NCBI GenBank assembly: GCA_965207495.1
Contig: OZ242287.1
Span: 5,022,001-5,086,000, forward strand
Length of the DNA stretch: 64,000 bases
Origin: Bin5 sp965207495
GTDB lineage: Bacteria > Chloroflexota > Anaerolineae > Caldilineales > Caldilineaceae
Reading direction: 5' to 3'
Of this stretch, positions 9,119-18,219 are shown one piece after another (the first letter of the stretch is position 1; each line of letters starts with the position of its first letter). Below the pieces are notes generated by a model, which was not told the origin of the DNA, did not search any database, and saw only the letters and a program-made list of their open reading frames with translations. The position numbers and the translations under genes are program-made.

Positions 9119-9151
9119 GAGGAGCGGGTGTTTCCCGCTCCTCATTTTTTT
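9119..9151 (+). terminator. intrinsic terminator of the plus-strand run
   Basis: Perfect 10-bp stem GAGGAGCGGG (9119-9128) / CCCGCTCCTC (9134-9143), a 5-base loop and then a seven-T tract. It lies 28 bases after the solute-binding protein gene. Confidence 0.92.
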
Positions 9152-10073
9152 ATGACACTTGTGTCAGCCAGCCCCATTTGTCGGGCATATTGTCTTCGAG
9201 GATGCCGAAGAAAACGCCCTGGATTGCCTGGGTGATGGGCCCGCGTTTGCCGTCGCCAACGGGCAGGCGGTCAACCGAGCGCACGGGTGTGATTTCGGCT
9301 GCGGTGCCGGTGAAGAAGATTTCGTCGGCCAGGTAGAGCATTTCGCGCGTCATGGCCTGCTCGCGCAGGTCGTAGCCCAGATCGCGGGCGATTGTAATCG
9401 CGGAATCGCGGGTGACGCCGCCGAGGATGCTGCTGCCCAGGGGCGGTGTATAGATCACGCCCTTGTAGATGACGAAGATGTTTTCGCCGCTGCCTTCGCT
9501 AACCTGACCGTTGATGTCGAGGGCGATGCCTTCGGAGAAGCCGTTGTCCACGGCCTCCATAACGACGTTCTGGCTGCTGACGTACTGGCCGCCGATCTTG
9601 GCCATCGGGCTGAACATGTTCGAGGCCATGCGCCGCCAGCTGCTTACCTGCACATCGACACCCTTTTCGATAGCGTCTGCACCGAGATAGCGGCCCCAAG
9701 GCACGGAAGCCAGGATGGCGTCCACAGGGCAGCCGCGACCATCCACGCCCAAGCTCTCGTAGCCGCGGAAGACGAGGGGCCGGATGTAGGCGCTGTGATG
9801 TTTGTTCTTGCGCAGGACGGCTTTGGCGACATCCATCCATTCGTCAACGTCAAGGGGAGACGGGATGTGCGCTACCTTGCAGGAGTAGAGCAGCCGTTCA
9901 AAGTGCTCCGGGCCGCGGAAAATCGCGGCTGCGTCATTGACTTCGTAGGCGCGAATTCCTTCAAAGGCGCTGCTACCGTAGTGCAGTGCATGGGTGAAGA
10001 CGTGCACAGTCGCCTGCTCCCACGGGATGATGTCCCCGTTCATCCAGATATAGTCCGCTTGCATCTTCGCCAT
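9150..10073 (-). CDS. ilvE: branched-chain amino acid aminotransferase
   Basis: PLP-dependent class IV aminotransferase that interconverts Leu, Ile and Val with their 2-oxoacids; cytoplasmic. The 307-residue length is standard. The catalytic lysine is Lys159 in MFSPMAKIGGQYVSS. Other conserved segments are HYGSSAFEGIRAY near 31-43, INGQVSEGSGENIF and GTAAEITPVRSVD. The C-terminus DKWGWLTQV closely matches the enterobacterial enzyme. ATG at 10073 with AAGGAG 8 nt upstream. Transcribed alone, convergent with the preceding run. Confidence 0.96.
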   Translation of the reverse strand: MAKMQADYIWMNGDIIPWEQATVHVFTHALHYGSSAFEGIRAYEVNDAAAIFRGPEHFERLLYSCKVAHIPSPLDVDEWMDVAKAVLRKNKHHSAYIRPLVFRGYESLGVDGRGCPVDAILASVPWGRYLGADAIEKGVDVQVSSWRRMASNMFSPMAKIGGQYVSSQNVVMEAVDNGFSEGIALDINGQVSEGSGENIFVIYKGVIYTPPLGSSILGGVTRDSAITIARDLGYDLREQAMTREMLYLADEIFFTGTAAEITPVRSVDRLPVGDGKRGPITQAIQGVFFGILEDNMPDKWGWLTQVS

Positions 10074-10246
10074 CGATGAACTCCTTCATACCAGGTGCGC
10101 GCCTGATTGGCCTCTGCGAGCCAACCGGCTTCATTTTTGTGGACTGGGAGAGCAGACGACCCGCCTGCCATGCCAAGTCAGGTTGCATTATACAGCGAGA
10201 GAATCTGATCGGCTAAGAATTGACTGCAGGGGTCGGAGGGCAGGGG

Positions 10247-10280
10247 ATAGTGGATAGTGGATAGTGGATAGTGGATAGTG
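10247..10280. repeat. GTGGATA tandem microsatellite
   Basis: About four and a half copies of the 7-base unit GTGGATA. Related GTGGTCA/GTGGTTA strings recur at 20434-20472, 30731-30745, 53203-53236, 54141-54174, 54228-54261 and 60908-60940, always between genes. Confidence 0.85.
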
Positions 10281-10317
10281 GGTTGAGGCAGCAAGTGGGG
10301 GAGGAGACACTGGTGGC

Positions 10318-10389
10318 TAGACATGTTGCTGGGGAAGAATAGACACGGTGGCGAGCAAGGGCGGGGCGTTGCGGGGGCGCGGGACTGCA
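10318..10389 (+). repeat. dispersed 72-bp repeat, copy 1
   Basis: Nearly identical to 61298-61369. Shared blocks are TTGCTGGGGAAGAATA, ACACGGTGG and GGGCGGGGCGTTGCGGGGG, ending in CTGCAG. No coding potential seen. Confidence 0.8.
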
Positions 10390-10527
10390 GTTTTAGTAGT
10401 CAGTTTACAGTTTTTGGTGAACTGCGAAGTGCAGTGGTCGGTGATCGGTGATCGGTGGTCGGTATTTGCGGCCATGGAATGAGGATGGGTGGCGGGGAGA
10501 CGGGTCCTGGCAGTGGCCATTGCAGGT

Positions 10528-12327
10528 CTAGCGCCAGACGCGGGGGAGGTACTGTTTGTATTGTGGGGGGGTCCGCTCGGTTGCGACGGCGACGACCTCA
10601 ATGGATATGGCGGTGGGGGGGCCCCAGTTGCCGTCGGCGTCCTGGGCTTCGAGGAAGATGGTGTAGGCGCCGGGCTGCCAGCCGGTGGTGTCGAGCGCGC
10701 CGGTCAGGGATTCGACGGTGGAGTCGTAGTCGCCGTCGAGGGGCAGCAGCGTTTCGAAGGTGGTTGCAAGCCAGGATGGGGCGTCGACGGAAAAGCGGGC
10801 GGCGCTGATAGGCTGGGCGGGTTCGGTGTCGGAGCCGCTGCCTGCGCTGCGGGTGTCGTCGGCGGTCGCGGTCAAAATGACTTCCTTGCCAGGCAGCATG
10901 CGCGTGGGCTCGGCGCTGGCGCCGGTCACGTCGGGGCCGGCGGGCAGCTGGTAGGGACGGCGGGCCGCCTTGGCTGCGTAGACGAGGGAGTCGAGAATCG
11001 GGTCAGTGATATAGGACTCGAAGTAAGGGCATGTTTGGAAGAAGGCGGTGCCGAGCTCGTAGGTAAAGGCGGCGACGCCGAGGGCGCCGTAGGCGAAATC
11101 GGTCGTGCTGCCGTCGAAACGGTACATGCAGAGCTCGGGATTGCAGACTCTGTAGTCGGGGAAGTAGCCCATCTTGCGGCCGAGGCGGCGCAGCTCATCG
11201 CGATTGGGAGCCGGCGTTGACGAGTGTTCCCATGGGTAGAACAGGAGGCGGCCGAAGGAGTGGAGCGAGACGAAGACGCCGTTTGTGTCCTCCGGAGCGG
11301 GATCGTTGTAGCCTTCGCCGCGCTGGTCGCCAAAGACGTCGCGCAGATAGGCTTCGATGGCACGCGTCTCGGGCTCGGAGGCGGGCTCGTCGCCGCGGTA
11401 GAAGGTGGAGCAGACGTCGCCTGACGAACAGCCGTTACAGTGATTCCAGAGGAAGGTGCCGTTGCGGTTGAGATCGACTCCGTGCTTGGGGAAGTCACAG
11501 CCGTTGGTGGCATTGGTGTTTTTGCGCCAGAGGTGCCCTTGTTCGACCCAGGTCCGCCCGTCGGGATTGGCCAGGGGGATGATGTGGATGCGGTTGTAGT
11601 CGAGGAGCCAGGTCAGGTCGGGGTCGGCGCCGTATTGGGAGAGGAGCAGTTCGGCGAAGAGGGTGGCGATTTCGGTGGTTGCCAGTTCGCGGGGATGTTG
11701 AGCGCCTACGACGACCAGCTCGCCTTTTTCGATGTCGGTGGTCTGGCTGTTGGTCAGAACGAGTGCCTGGATGTCGGAGCCGGCCAGGCCGAAGGAGCGG
11801 ACTTTGTACCAGCTGTTGCCGATGTCCTTCAGCTCGGCCAGGTTCGGGTGCTGTTCGGCGAGGGACGCCATATCGGCGTGGGTTGCCTCAACTGTGCGGT
11901 AGCAGGCGTAGCCGGGAATGCTGCGGCCGTCGGCCAGAGTCTGAAAGGCACAGGGGTCGGGCAGGGCGGCGGTCTGCTCGGTATCCTCTGAGAAAGGGTA
12001 GCCCTCTTGTGTCAGCCACTGTTGTTGCGCCGGCGACACCAGTGCGACAGCGGTTTGCTGGTCCGCTTCGACGTGCCAGATGTCGACCTGGTCGAACAGG
12101 GTATTGAGGGCGTGGGCGTCTGTATAGTCGATACGGGCAACGATGTCGCCGGCGGCGTCGTTCTGGAGGCAGGGATCGACGCGGGGGGCGAGGTTGACGC
12201 CGGCGGCGTCGAGCAGCAGCTCGCGGGCAGGTTCGACGACATTGTACTGTTGTACTGCGAGAAAGAGCAGCGCCCCCAACAGACAGAGCCCAGCGACCCA
12301 GCTTACGACACGTACGAGTGCTCTCAT
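10528..12327 (-). CDS. secreted M14-family zinc carboxypeptidase
   Basis: Peptidase family M14 (carboxypeptidase A-like), about 599 residues, probably secreted or anchored by the N-terminal hydrophobic segment VVSWVAGLCLLGALLFLAV. Zinc ligands are His and Glu of GAQHPRELATTE (HxxE, near residue 212) and the His of VSLHSFGRLLFYPW. The catalytic Glu is in AFTYELGTAF. Substrate-binding features include HIIPLANPDGR and VDLNRNGTF. A C-terminal beta-sandwich-like region follows residue 470 (SARFSVDAPSWLATTF onward). The ATG at 12327 is preferred over a TTG at 12336; neither has a strong Shine-Dalgarno. It would trim C-terminal residues from peptides outside the cell. Confidence 0.9.
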   Translation of the reverse strand: MRALVRVVSWVAGLCLLGALLFLAVQQYNVVEPARELLLDAAGVNLAPRVDPCLQNDAAGDIVARIDYTDAHALNTLFDQVDIWHVEADQQTAVALVSPAQQQWLTQEGYPFSEDTEQTAALPDPCAFQTLADGRSIPGYACYRTVEATHADMASLAEQHPNLAELKDIGNSWYKVRSFGLAGSDIQALVLTNSQTTDIEKGELVVVGAQHPRELATTEIATLFAELLLSQYGADPDLTWLLDYNRIHIIPLANPDGRTWVEQGHLWRKNTNATNGCDFPKHGVDLNRNGTFLWNHCNGCSSGDVCSTFYRGDEPASEPETRAIEAYLRDVFGDQRGEGYNDPAPEDTNGVFVSLHSFGRLLFYPWEHSSTPAPNRDELRRLGRKMGYFPDYRVCNPELCMYRFDGSTTDFAYGALGVAAFTYELGTAFFQTCPYFESYITDPILDSLVYAAKAARRPYQLPAGPDVTGASAEPTRMLPGKEVILTATADDTRSAGSGSDTEPAQPISAARFSVDAPSWLATTFETLLPLDGDYDSTVESLTGALDTTGWQPGAYTIFLEAQDADGNWGPPTAISIEVVAVATERTPPQYKQYLPRVWR

Positions 12328-12392
12328 AGCGCTCAAGAATCAGCGGCGGCCAAAGTTCTGAAGGCAGTCCGTGCCACAGGCGGCCGAGGCTA

Positions 12393-13772
12393 TTACTTAT
12401 CGACCAGCAGCTGGTCGACCGCCGCCGTCAGTTCGGAGAGCGTACTGACCTGCAGGATTTTGTCGCAGAGGGGCACATATTCGAGCATGTCGCTGTCGCC
12501 GGTGCCCCACAGCATGGGCATCTCGGGATTCAGCCAGAGGGTGCGTCGGCTGCGGCGGGCCATTTTTCTGAAGATGTCGAGGCGGGGATCATTGTAGTTG
12601 TTGCGGCCGTCGCCGACGACGATGAGGGTCGTGCGGTGGTCGATGGTGTCGAGGTAGTCGTCGGAGAAGTTCTGCAGGCTGTGGCCCAGATCGGTGCTGT
12701 AGTAGCCGGGTGGCATCCTGATCAGGACCTGTTGGATGGCTTCATTGGCGCGGTTGCCCTGGAAGTCGGGCGTGATGTACTCGAGGTGGTCGATGAAGGC
12801 AAAGGCGTGGGATTTGCTCACCTGGTCCTGCAGCTCGTAGAGCAGAGAGAGCATGAGTTCGGTGCAGTGGCGCATGGAGGTGCTGATGTCGCAGATCACG
12901 ACCAGTTTGGGCTTGAGTGTGCGGTCGCGGTGCTTGATGTCAAACGGGACGCCGCCATGTTTGAGGTTGGCGCGGATGGTCGCCTTAGCGTCGAGCTGGC
13001 CGGTCTTGGCCTTCTTCTGGCGGAGGGCGATGCGGCTGCGCAGGAGGGCGGCGAGGCGGCGCACTTCCTGGCGCAGTTTTTGCATGTCGCTGTCGGAGAG
13101 GGCCTGAAACGGTCGGTCCAAGAGCCCTTCGATCTGGTCCTCGGGGCGCTGCTCGGCCATGGTTTCGGCAATGCGCTGGCCAGCGTGCTGGCGCAGCTGC
13201 TCGCGCAGGGATTCCATGTTCTGGCCGATGAGCTGGCGCATCTGGTCCAGGCGTTCCTTATTCATGCCCATCTGGGCCATGAGCTCCATGATTTCCTGCA
13301 TGGCTTTGCGCACCTGTTCGAACTGGAGGGCGCGCTGCATGCGACGCGCCATCCACTCGCGGTAGCGCAGATCATCGGCGTGATTGAGGCCCACCATTTG
13401 GCCGAGGGCGTCGAGCTCTTCTTGCGAGAGCTCCTCGCCGCGCAGTAGCCGTTCCAGCATTTCGCGCAGGCGCTGTCCGAACTCCTGGAGGGCCTGGGCC
13501 AGCATGTTGGCCTCTTCTTCGGTCAGGTCTTCCATCAGGTTCATGAGCGGGGGCGGTTCGCCGCTGCCGAAGAAGAGTGGGAAGAGCTCTTCGAAGGTTG
13601 GGAGGCTCTCAGCATCTTTGACCAGGGTTGCGCGCAGGCTGAGGCGGAATGAGTCCCGATCGTGGACGCCGAGGTTATCAACGGCGGAGAAGGCATCGGC
13701 GCTCTCGGCGAGGCTGACGCGCACGCCGCCGGACCGCAAGGCTGAAATGAACTTTACAATTCGCTCTTCCAT
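12393..13772 (-). CDS. VWA domain protein, CoxE-like
   Basis: 459-residue protein with a C-terminal von Willebrand A domain. The metal-ion-dependent adhesion motif is VICDISTSM (DxSxS) near residue 290, with the later MIDAS aspartate in LIVVGDGRNN. The N-terminal half is helical, Gln/Leu-rich and contains EELFPLFFGSGEPPPL, as in the CoxE/MoxR-associated VWA proteins. ATG at 13772 preceded by AGAGGAGA. It follows the MoxR-type ATPase gene on the same strand after about 145 bases. Such ATPase-VWA pairs act as a chaperone system that activates metalloenzymes or remodels complexes; the target here is unknown. Confidence 0.9.
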   Translation of the reverse strand: MEERIVKFISALRSGGVRVSLAESADAFSAVDNLGVHDRDSFRLSLRATLVKDAESLPTFEELFPLFFGSGEPPPLMNLMEDLTEEEANMLAQALQEFGQRLREMLERLLRGEELSQEELDALGQMVGLNHADDLRYREWMARRMQRALQFEQVRKAMQEIMELMAQMGMNKERLDQMRQLIGQNMESLREQLRQHAGQRIAETMAEQRPEDQIEGLLDRPFQALSDSDMQKLRQEVRRLAALLRSRIALRQKKAKTGQLDAKATIRANLKHGGVPFDIKHRDRTLKPKLVVICDISTSMRHCTELMLSLLYELQDQVSKSHAFAFIDHLEYITPDFQGNRANEAIQQVLIRMPPGYYSTDLGHSLQNFSDDYLDTIDHRTTLIVVGDGRNNYNDPRLDIFRKMARRSRRTLWLNPEMPMLWGTGDSDMLEYVPLCDKILQVSTLSELTAAVDQLLVDK

Positions 13773-13843
13773 GGGATTCTCCTCTGAAACGGGGAGGTCA
13801 GGCGTTCTGCCTTACAGTTCCCAAAGTGCCCCTTCGTTACTAT

Positions 13844-13923
13844 AAATCTGAAAAAAGACCAGCAAATCTGAAGACAGACCAGTAAGTCTGAAGACAGACC
13901 AGTAAATCCGAAGACAGATCAGT
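13844..13923. repeat. 20-bp tandem repeat, four copies
   Basis: Four head-to-tail copies of a 20-base unit close to AAATCTGAAGACAGACCAGT, the first most diverged. It lies between the ATPase and VWA genes and its last bases overlap the 3' end of the ATPase gene. Confidence 0.85.
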
Positions 13924-14896
13924 CTATGCGACGTCGGCGGGGCAGCTCTTCGTCCCAGTCGGTTTCTTCGTCGTCGTCATCGTGCATGCGAGACAACTGA
14001 CGCTGTACTTTGCGCAGGTCGGTCTCGTGTTTCAGGAGTACGCTGAGGGTGGTTTCGAGCGTCTTCTGATCCAGATTTTCGGCGTTGAGGGTGACAAGCG
14101 CCTGTGCCCAGTCCAGGGTTTCGGAGATGCTGGGATGCTTGCGCAGGTCGATCTGGCGCAGGCTTTGCACGAGTTCTACGGCCTGGCTGGCCATCTGCGG
14201 CGCCAGGTCGGGTACCTTTAGGCGGACTACGTTTAGCTCCTGCTCGAGGGAGGGGTAGCCGATGAAGAGATAGAGGCAGCGGCGTTTGAGTGCTTCGCTC
14301 AGTTCGCGGGTGTTGTTGCTGGTGAGGACGACGATAGGTATGTGATTGGCCTCGAGTGTGCCGAGCTCGGGCACACTGACCTGGAAATCGCTCAACACCT
14401 CGAGCAGGAAGGCCTCGAATTCGGCATCGGCGCGGTCGATCTCGTCGATGAGGAGCACGACCGGTTCTTCGCTGAGGATGGCGCGCAGCAGGGGTCGTTG
14501 CAGGAGAAAGCGCATGGAGAAGAAGACGTCTTCCTCGTCGGTGAGACGGTCGGCGGCTTCGGCGAGCGAGCCGGCGCCGGCGAGGGTCTGCTGCAGCTGA
14601 TCGCGGAGCAGCTGTGTGTAGAGCAGCTGCTTGGCGTACTCCCATTCATACAGGGCTTTGGTCTCGTCGAGACCTTCGTAGCACTGGAGACGGATGAGGG
14701 TTCGGCCGAGTGAGCCGGCGATGGCTTTGGCGAGCTCGGTTTTGCCGACGCCGGCCGGGCCTTCGGTCAGCAGCGGTTTGCCCAGTTGCTGCGACAGGTA
14801 GACGGTGGTGGCGATTTCGTCATTGGCGATGTATTGCTGGCCGCCAAGAGAGTCTGTGGTTTCTTCGATAGACTGAAATGCGCTCGTTGTTTTCAT
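13919..14896 (-). CDS. MoxR-type AAA+ ATPase
   Basis: AAA+ ATPase of the MoxR family, about 325 residues. Walker A is EGPAGVGKTELAKAI, Walker B is VVLLIDEIDRAD and sensor 1 is VVLTSNNTRELSEALKRRC. The ATG at 14896 (MKTTSAFQ) is chosen: a GTG/TTG-type extension to 14998 adds 34 residues unlike the family. AAAGGAG lies 12 nt upstream of the ATG, slightly far. The gene is followed by its likely partner, the VWA protein. The C-terminal tail is acidic then Arg-rich (DDDDEETDWDEELPRRRR). Confidence 0.92.
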   Translation of the reverse strand: MKTTSAFQSIEETTDSLGGQQYIANDEIATTVYLSQQLGKPLLTEGPAGVGKTELAKAIAGSLGRTLIRLQCYEGLDETKALYEWEYAKQLLYTQLLRDQLQQTLAGAGSLAEAADRLTDEEDVFFSMRFLLQRPLLRAILSEEPVVLLIDEIDRADAEFEAFLLEVLSDFQVSVPELGTLEANHIPIVVLTSNNTRELSEALKRRCLYLFIGYPSLEQELNVVRLKVPDLAPQMASQAVELVQSLRQIDLRKHPSISETLDWAQALVTLNAENLDQKTLETTLSVLLKHETDLRKVQRQLSRMHDDDDEETDWDEELPRRRRID

Positions 14897-15077
14897 GTGA
14901 GGGGAAGGCTCCTTTGGCCGTCCTGGTGCGGCGATTGAACGCTGGCAAATAGCCGCTGCGGTACGTTGTAGTGTATCTGACAGGTAGGCGCTTTGCAAAG
15001 CATCGGAATCGTCCCGGGCTTCGCCGCCTCAACTGTTGGCGGTTGCGAGGGTCGCTACAGGAGGCATAAAATGGCAG

Positions 15078-15107
15078 TTGCGCGAATTTCGGTACTTCAG
15101 CTATATT
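15078..15107 (+). promoter_or_regulatory. sigma70-like promoter for the M20 hydrolase
   Basis: TTGCGC (15078-15083), 18-bp spacer, TATATT (15102-15107), about 130 bases before the start codon at 15240. Confidence 0.5.
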
Positions 15108-15239
15108 TCTGTCGCGTGCGCCCGAAACCGGGACCGACTGGGATTGAAAGGGCATGCATCGCAGAAAAGCCGGAAGTGACGAGACCAAGAGGAAGTCATA
15201 GGAGTCGTAGTTCGAACACTGACCAGCAAGGAAACGTGA

Positions 15240-16391
15240 ATGCTCGATACAGATCGCCTGATCACCTTTACCAGGGAAATCGTCCGGATCCCGAGCCTGA
15301 GCGGCGAGGAGGCGCAGGTCTCTCGCCGCATTGAGGACGAGATGACTGCGCTCGGGTTTGACAGAGTGTGGACGGACAGCGTGGGCAATGTGGTTGGGGT
15401 GCTGGAGGGCGCGCAGCCCGGTCCGACGATCGTGTTCGACGCGCATACGGATACGGTGGGTGTCTCGCCGGGGGTGCCGTGGGAGTTGGACCCGTTCAGC
15501 GGGGAGGTGCGGGGCGGTGCGCTGAACGGGCGCGGCGCGGCGGACATGAAGGGCGCGCTGGCGGCGATGGTGCATGGCATCGGCGGGCTGGACAGGGCGG
15601 CGTTGAAGGGCAAGGCGGTGGTGAGCGCGTCGGTGATGGAGGAGGTGCTGGAGGGCGTGGCGCTGGAGAAGGTGATCGGGCAGACGGGTGCTGATTTTGT
15701 TGTGATTGGCGAGGCGTCGGACTTGCAGATCGTGCGAGGGGGACGCGGCCGGGCCGAGATTCACCTGACGACGACGGGACGGCCTTCGCACTCGTCGGCG
15801 CCGCAGATGGGGCGCAACGCGGTGCTGGACATGATGCGGGTGATTGCGGCGGTGGAGGACCTGGCGCTGGACGAGCACCCGCAGATGGGGCCGGCGATAT
15901 TTGCGTTGACGGATATTATCAGCGAGCCCTACCCGGGTCATTCGGTCATTCCCAGCATATGCCGGGTGACGTATGACCGGCGGCTGCTGCCCGGGGAGGC
16001 GGCGGAGCGTGTGCTGGCCGACATCAGCGAGCGACCCGAGCTGGCGGACATCCAGCTGGATGCGCGTGTGGGGACGGGGGAATACAGGAGCTATACGGGG
16101 CACACTTTTGTGACGGAGAAGTTCTTTCCGGCGTGGTTGGCGGATGACGCCGACCCGTTTGTGACGGGCGCGCTGGCGGCGGTGCATGGGGCTGGGATCA
16201 GTGCGGGGTTGAACGCGTATCGTTTCTGCACGAATGCGGCATACAGCGCGGGCGTGGCGGGCATACCGACGATCGGCTTTGGACCGGCGACGGAAGCTGA
16301 TGCACACATTATCAATGAGAAATTGAAGCTGGACCACCTGATCGCGGCGGCGCAGGGGTACCGGGCGATCGGTGAGGCAGTCTTGGGGTGA
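15240..16391 (+). CDS. M20-family metallohydrolase, YgeY-like
   Basis: Zinc-dependent peptidase/deacylase of the M20/ArgE/DapE family, 383 residues; the overall pattern fits the YgeY (selenium-metabolism-linked hydrolase) group. Metal ligands are the His and Asp in VFDAHTDTVG, the Asp in GRGAADMKGAL, the catalytic Glu in SVMEEVLEG and the Glu in VIGEASD. The dimerisation-domain His is probably in GRPSHSSAPQMG. ATG at 15240 preceded by AAGGAA. Single gene after a promoter-like pair at 15078-15107. The substrate is not determinable; no other selenium genes are visible nearby. Confidence 0.9.
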   Translation: MLDTDRLITFTREIVRIPSLSGEEAQVSRRIEDEMTALGFDRVWTDSVGNVVGVLEGAQPGPTIVFDAHTDTVGVSPGVPWELDPFSGEVRGGALNGRGAADMKGALAAMVHGIGGLDRAALKGKAVVSASVMEEVLEGVALEKVIGQTGADFVVIGEASDLQIVRGGRGRAEIHLTTTGRPSHSSAPQMGRNAVLDMMRVIAAVEDLALDEHPQMGPAIFALTDIISEPYPGHSVIPSICRVTYDRRLLPGEAAERVLADISERPELADIQLDARVGTGEYRSYTGHTFVTEKFFPAWLADDADPFVTGALAAVHGAGISAGLNAYRFCTNAAYSAGVAGIPTIGFGPATEADAHIINEKLKLDHLIAAAQGYRAIGEAVLG

Positions 16392-16962
16392 CGATGCCCC
16401 AGGTGCTTTGAATCAGTACGCCGATTCAGATAGCGGAGCGGCAGCGCTGCCGACGATCCTATGAATCACAGTTCAGAACCCGATTTAGAAAACAGCAGAA
16501 TAGGCATTTTTCAGACTCCGCACCGGCTGGGGCAGCGACTTTTGCATGGGTTGCCAAAGGCCGGCTTCATGCCCAGACCAGAGCTTTCTCCTACTTGCGA
16601 CGCCGGGAATCTGCCCCTCGCAGGCGGCGTGCGAGTGATTGGGCCTATGCCCCAATTTTTTGAACAAGACATTGGCAGCGTCCGCTTGTAGCGCGGCTGC
16701 AATTGGCTGCGCGTCGGTGCGGCGCGGCTGTTCCATTTTTGCATCATATTTTGAGATGGCAGCGGACCGAAGAGGGGAAGGCTTGGGGCGTCTGAACATG
16801 GTGAATGTGACAAGAGAGCGCTCAGAATGTACAGCATTTCGCCCCCTTCGACCGCAGGGCGAATGAAGGCGGCTCGCCGCAGGGGCAGCAGGCGGGGGCC
16901 CCGGAAAACCGTTCATATTAACAGTCGGAAAACAGGGGCTGCCAACGCAGACTACTAACGCA
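16392..16962. other. gene-free stretch
   Basis: About 570 bases with no credible gene on either strand. The only structure I see is a hairpin followed by T residues at 16638-16661. Confidence 0.55.
16638..16661 (+). terminator. possible intrinsic terminator
   Basis: ATTGGG (16638-16643) pairs with CCCAAT (16651-16656), followed by a run of six T that begins with the last base of the stem. The stem is short and lies about 250 bases after the M20 gene, so the assignment is tentative. Confidence 0.4.
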
Positions 16963-18219
16963 ATGGAAACGATTACGCTTACAGAGACTGAAGCCAGACG
17001 CCTGGCCGTTGCCGCGCAGCGGCTGGCAGGGCCGCGCGCCGGGGCCAGTAAAGAGAGCATCGTCGAGCTGCTGAGACAGATCAACTGTCTGCAGATCGAT
17101 CCGATCCGGGCGGTGGAGCGGACGCAGCTGCTGGTGTTGTGGAGCCGGATGGGGGCATTTGACCCGTCGTGGCTGGATGAACTCCAGCGAGAGCGCCTCA
17201 TTTTTGAGGGCGACGCGCACCGGGCCTCCTATGTTCTGACGGAAGACTATGCGCTCCTGCGCCGCTGGATTGGGAGTCTTTCGGAGAGGAAGGGCGAGGG
17301 GATGGAGCGGGTACGCGAGTGGATGGAGGCAAACCGAACGCTGCGCGAAGGGATCATCGGGCGGCTGAGGAAAGAGGGTCCTTTGACTTCAACTGCTTTC
17401 GACGACTTAGAGGGAGGGCCGCGGCTCCCATCGAGGTGGGCAAGCGGCAAGCCGGCATCCAGTATGCTGAGTTTTCTGAGCTGGCAAGGGGTTGTCTTAC
17501 CGGTTGGCCGGAAGGGAAATCAGAGGTTGTGGCATGTGCGGGATGTTTGGCTGCCGCAGTGGGCGGAGAAGGCGCCGCCGGCGGAAGAGGCGGTCGTAGG
17601 TCTTACGTGTCAGCGATCGCTGAAGGCGCTGGGTGTGGCCAACCAGCGGCAGATCAGCCGTCATTTCAACCGCCATAAGTATCCCAATCTAGGACAGAGG
17701 CTGGCGGAGCTGATGGGGGAAGGGATCGTGTTGCCGGCGCAGATCGTTGGTGAGGAAGGGCCATGGGAGGGCGAGTGGTATATCCACCGGGACTCGATTC
17801 CGTTGCTTAATTCGATTCGGGGAGACGGTTGGGCGCCGCGCACGGTGTTTCTGTCGCCGTTCGACAATCTCATCTGCGACCGGGAACGGACGGAGCAATT
17901 TTTCAGTTTTTACTTCCGCATCGAGATTTACGTGCCGAAGGCCAAGCGGGAGTACGGCTACTATGTGTTGCCGCTGCTGCACGGCGACCGTTTGATTGGG
18001 AGAATGGATTCGCAGATCGATCGTAAGACGGGAATCTATCATATCCACGCTATGTATCAAGAAGAGGGGGAGCGCATCGACGCGGAAACCGGGGCGGCAG
18101 CGGCCGAGTCGTTGGTGGAGCTGGCCCAGTTTATCGGCGCGAAGGGCGTCGAGCTGGGGGAGCGGATCCCTGCTGCCTGGCGCAACGCACTGGAAAAGGA
18201 GGTCACCCAAGGCTTATGA
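16963..18219 (+). CDS. winged-helix protein, YcaQ-like DNA glycosylase family
   Basis: 418-residue member of the HTH_42/YcaQ family. Characterised members unhook DNA interstrand crosslinks or excise alkylated bases, and contain tandem winged helices. Family features are INCLQIDPIRAVERTQLLVL near residue 45, FEGDAHRASYVL, and LSPFDNLICDRERTEQFFSF in the C-terminal half. That segment is followed by YVPKAKREYGYYVLPLLHGD. The stop overlaps the start of the transporter gene (ATGA), so the two are co-transcribed. The pairing of a DNA repair protein with a transporter has no obvious functional logic. No strong Shine-Dalgarno is visible. Confidence 0.87.
   Translation: METITLTETEARRLAVAAQRLAGPRAGASKESIVELLRQINCLQIDPIRAVERTQLLVLWSRMGAFDPSWLDELQRERLIFEGDAHRASYVLTEDYALLRRWIGSLSERKGEGMERVREWMEANRTLREGIIGRLRKEGPLTSTAFDDLEGGPRLPSRWASGKPASSMLSFLSWQGVVLPVGRKGNQRLWHVRDVWLPQWAEKAPPAEEAVVGLTCQRSLKALGVANQRQISRHFNRHKYPNLGQRLAELMGEGIVLPAQIVGEEGPWEGEWYIHRDSIPLLNSIRGDGWAPRTVFLSPFDNLICDRERTEQFFSFYFRIEIYVPKAKREYGYYVLPLLHGDRLIGRMDSQIDRKTGIYHIHAMYQEEGERIDAETGAAAAESLVELAQFIGAKGVELGERIPAAWRNALEKEVTQGL

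Larger units (their letters stand above)
10074..10527. other. intergenic region with short repeats
   Basis: No gene seen. It holds an isolated -10-like box for ilvE (TATAAT on the minus strand, 10187-10192). It also has a GTGGATA microsatellite (10247-10280), one copy of a dispersed element shared with 61298-61369, and a GTGATCG microsatellite near 10430-10460. Confidence 0.6.

Noticed and set aside
16485..17201. 238-codon minus-strand open frame.
   Set aside because: It overlaps the start of the YcaQ-like gene, is Ser/Arg/Pro-rich and has no domain or ribosome binding site.
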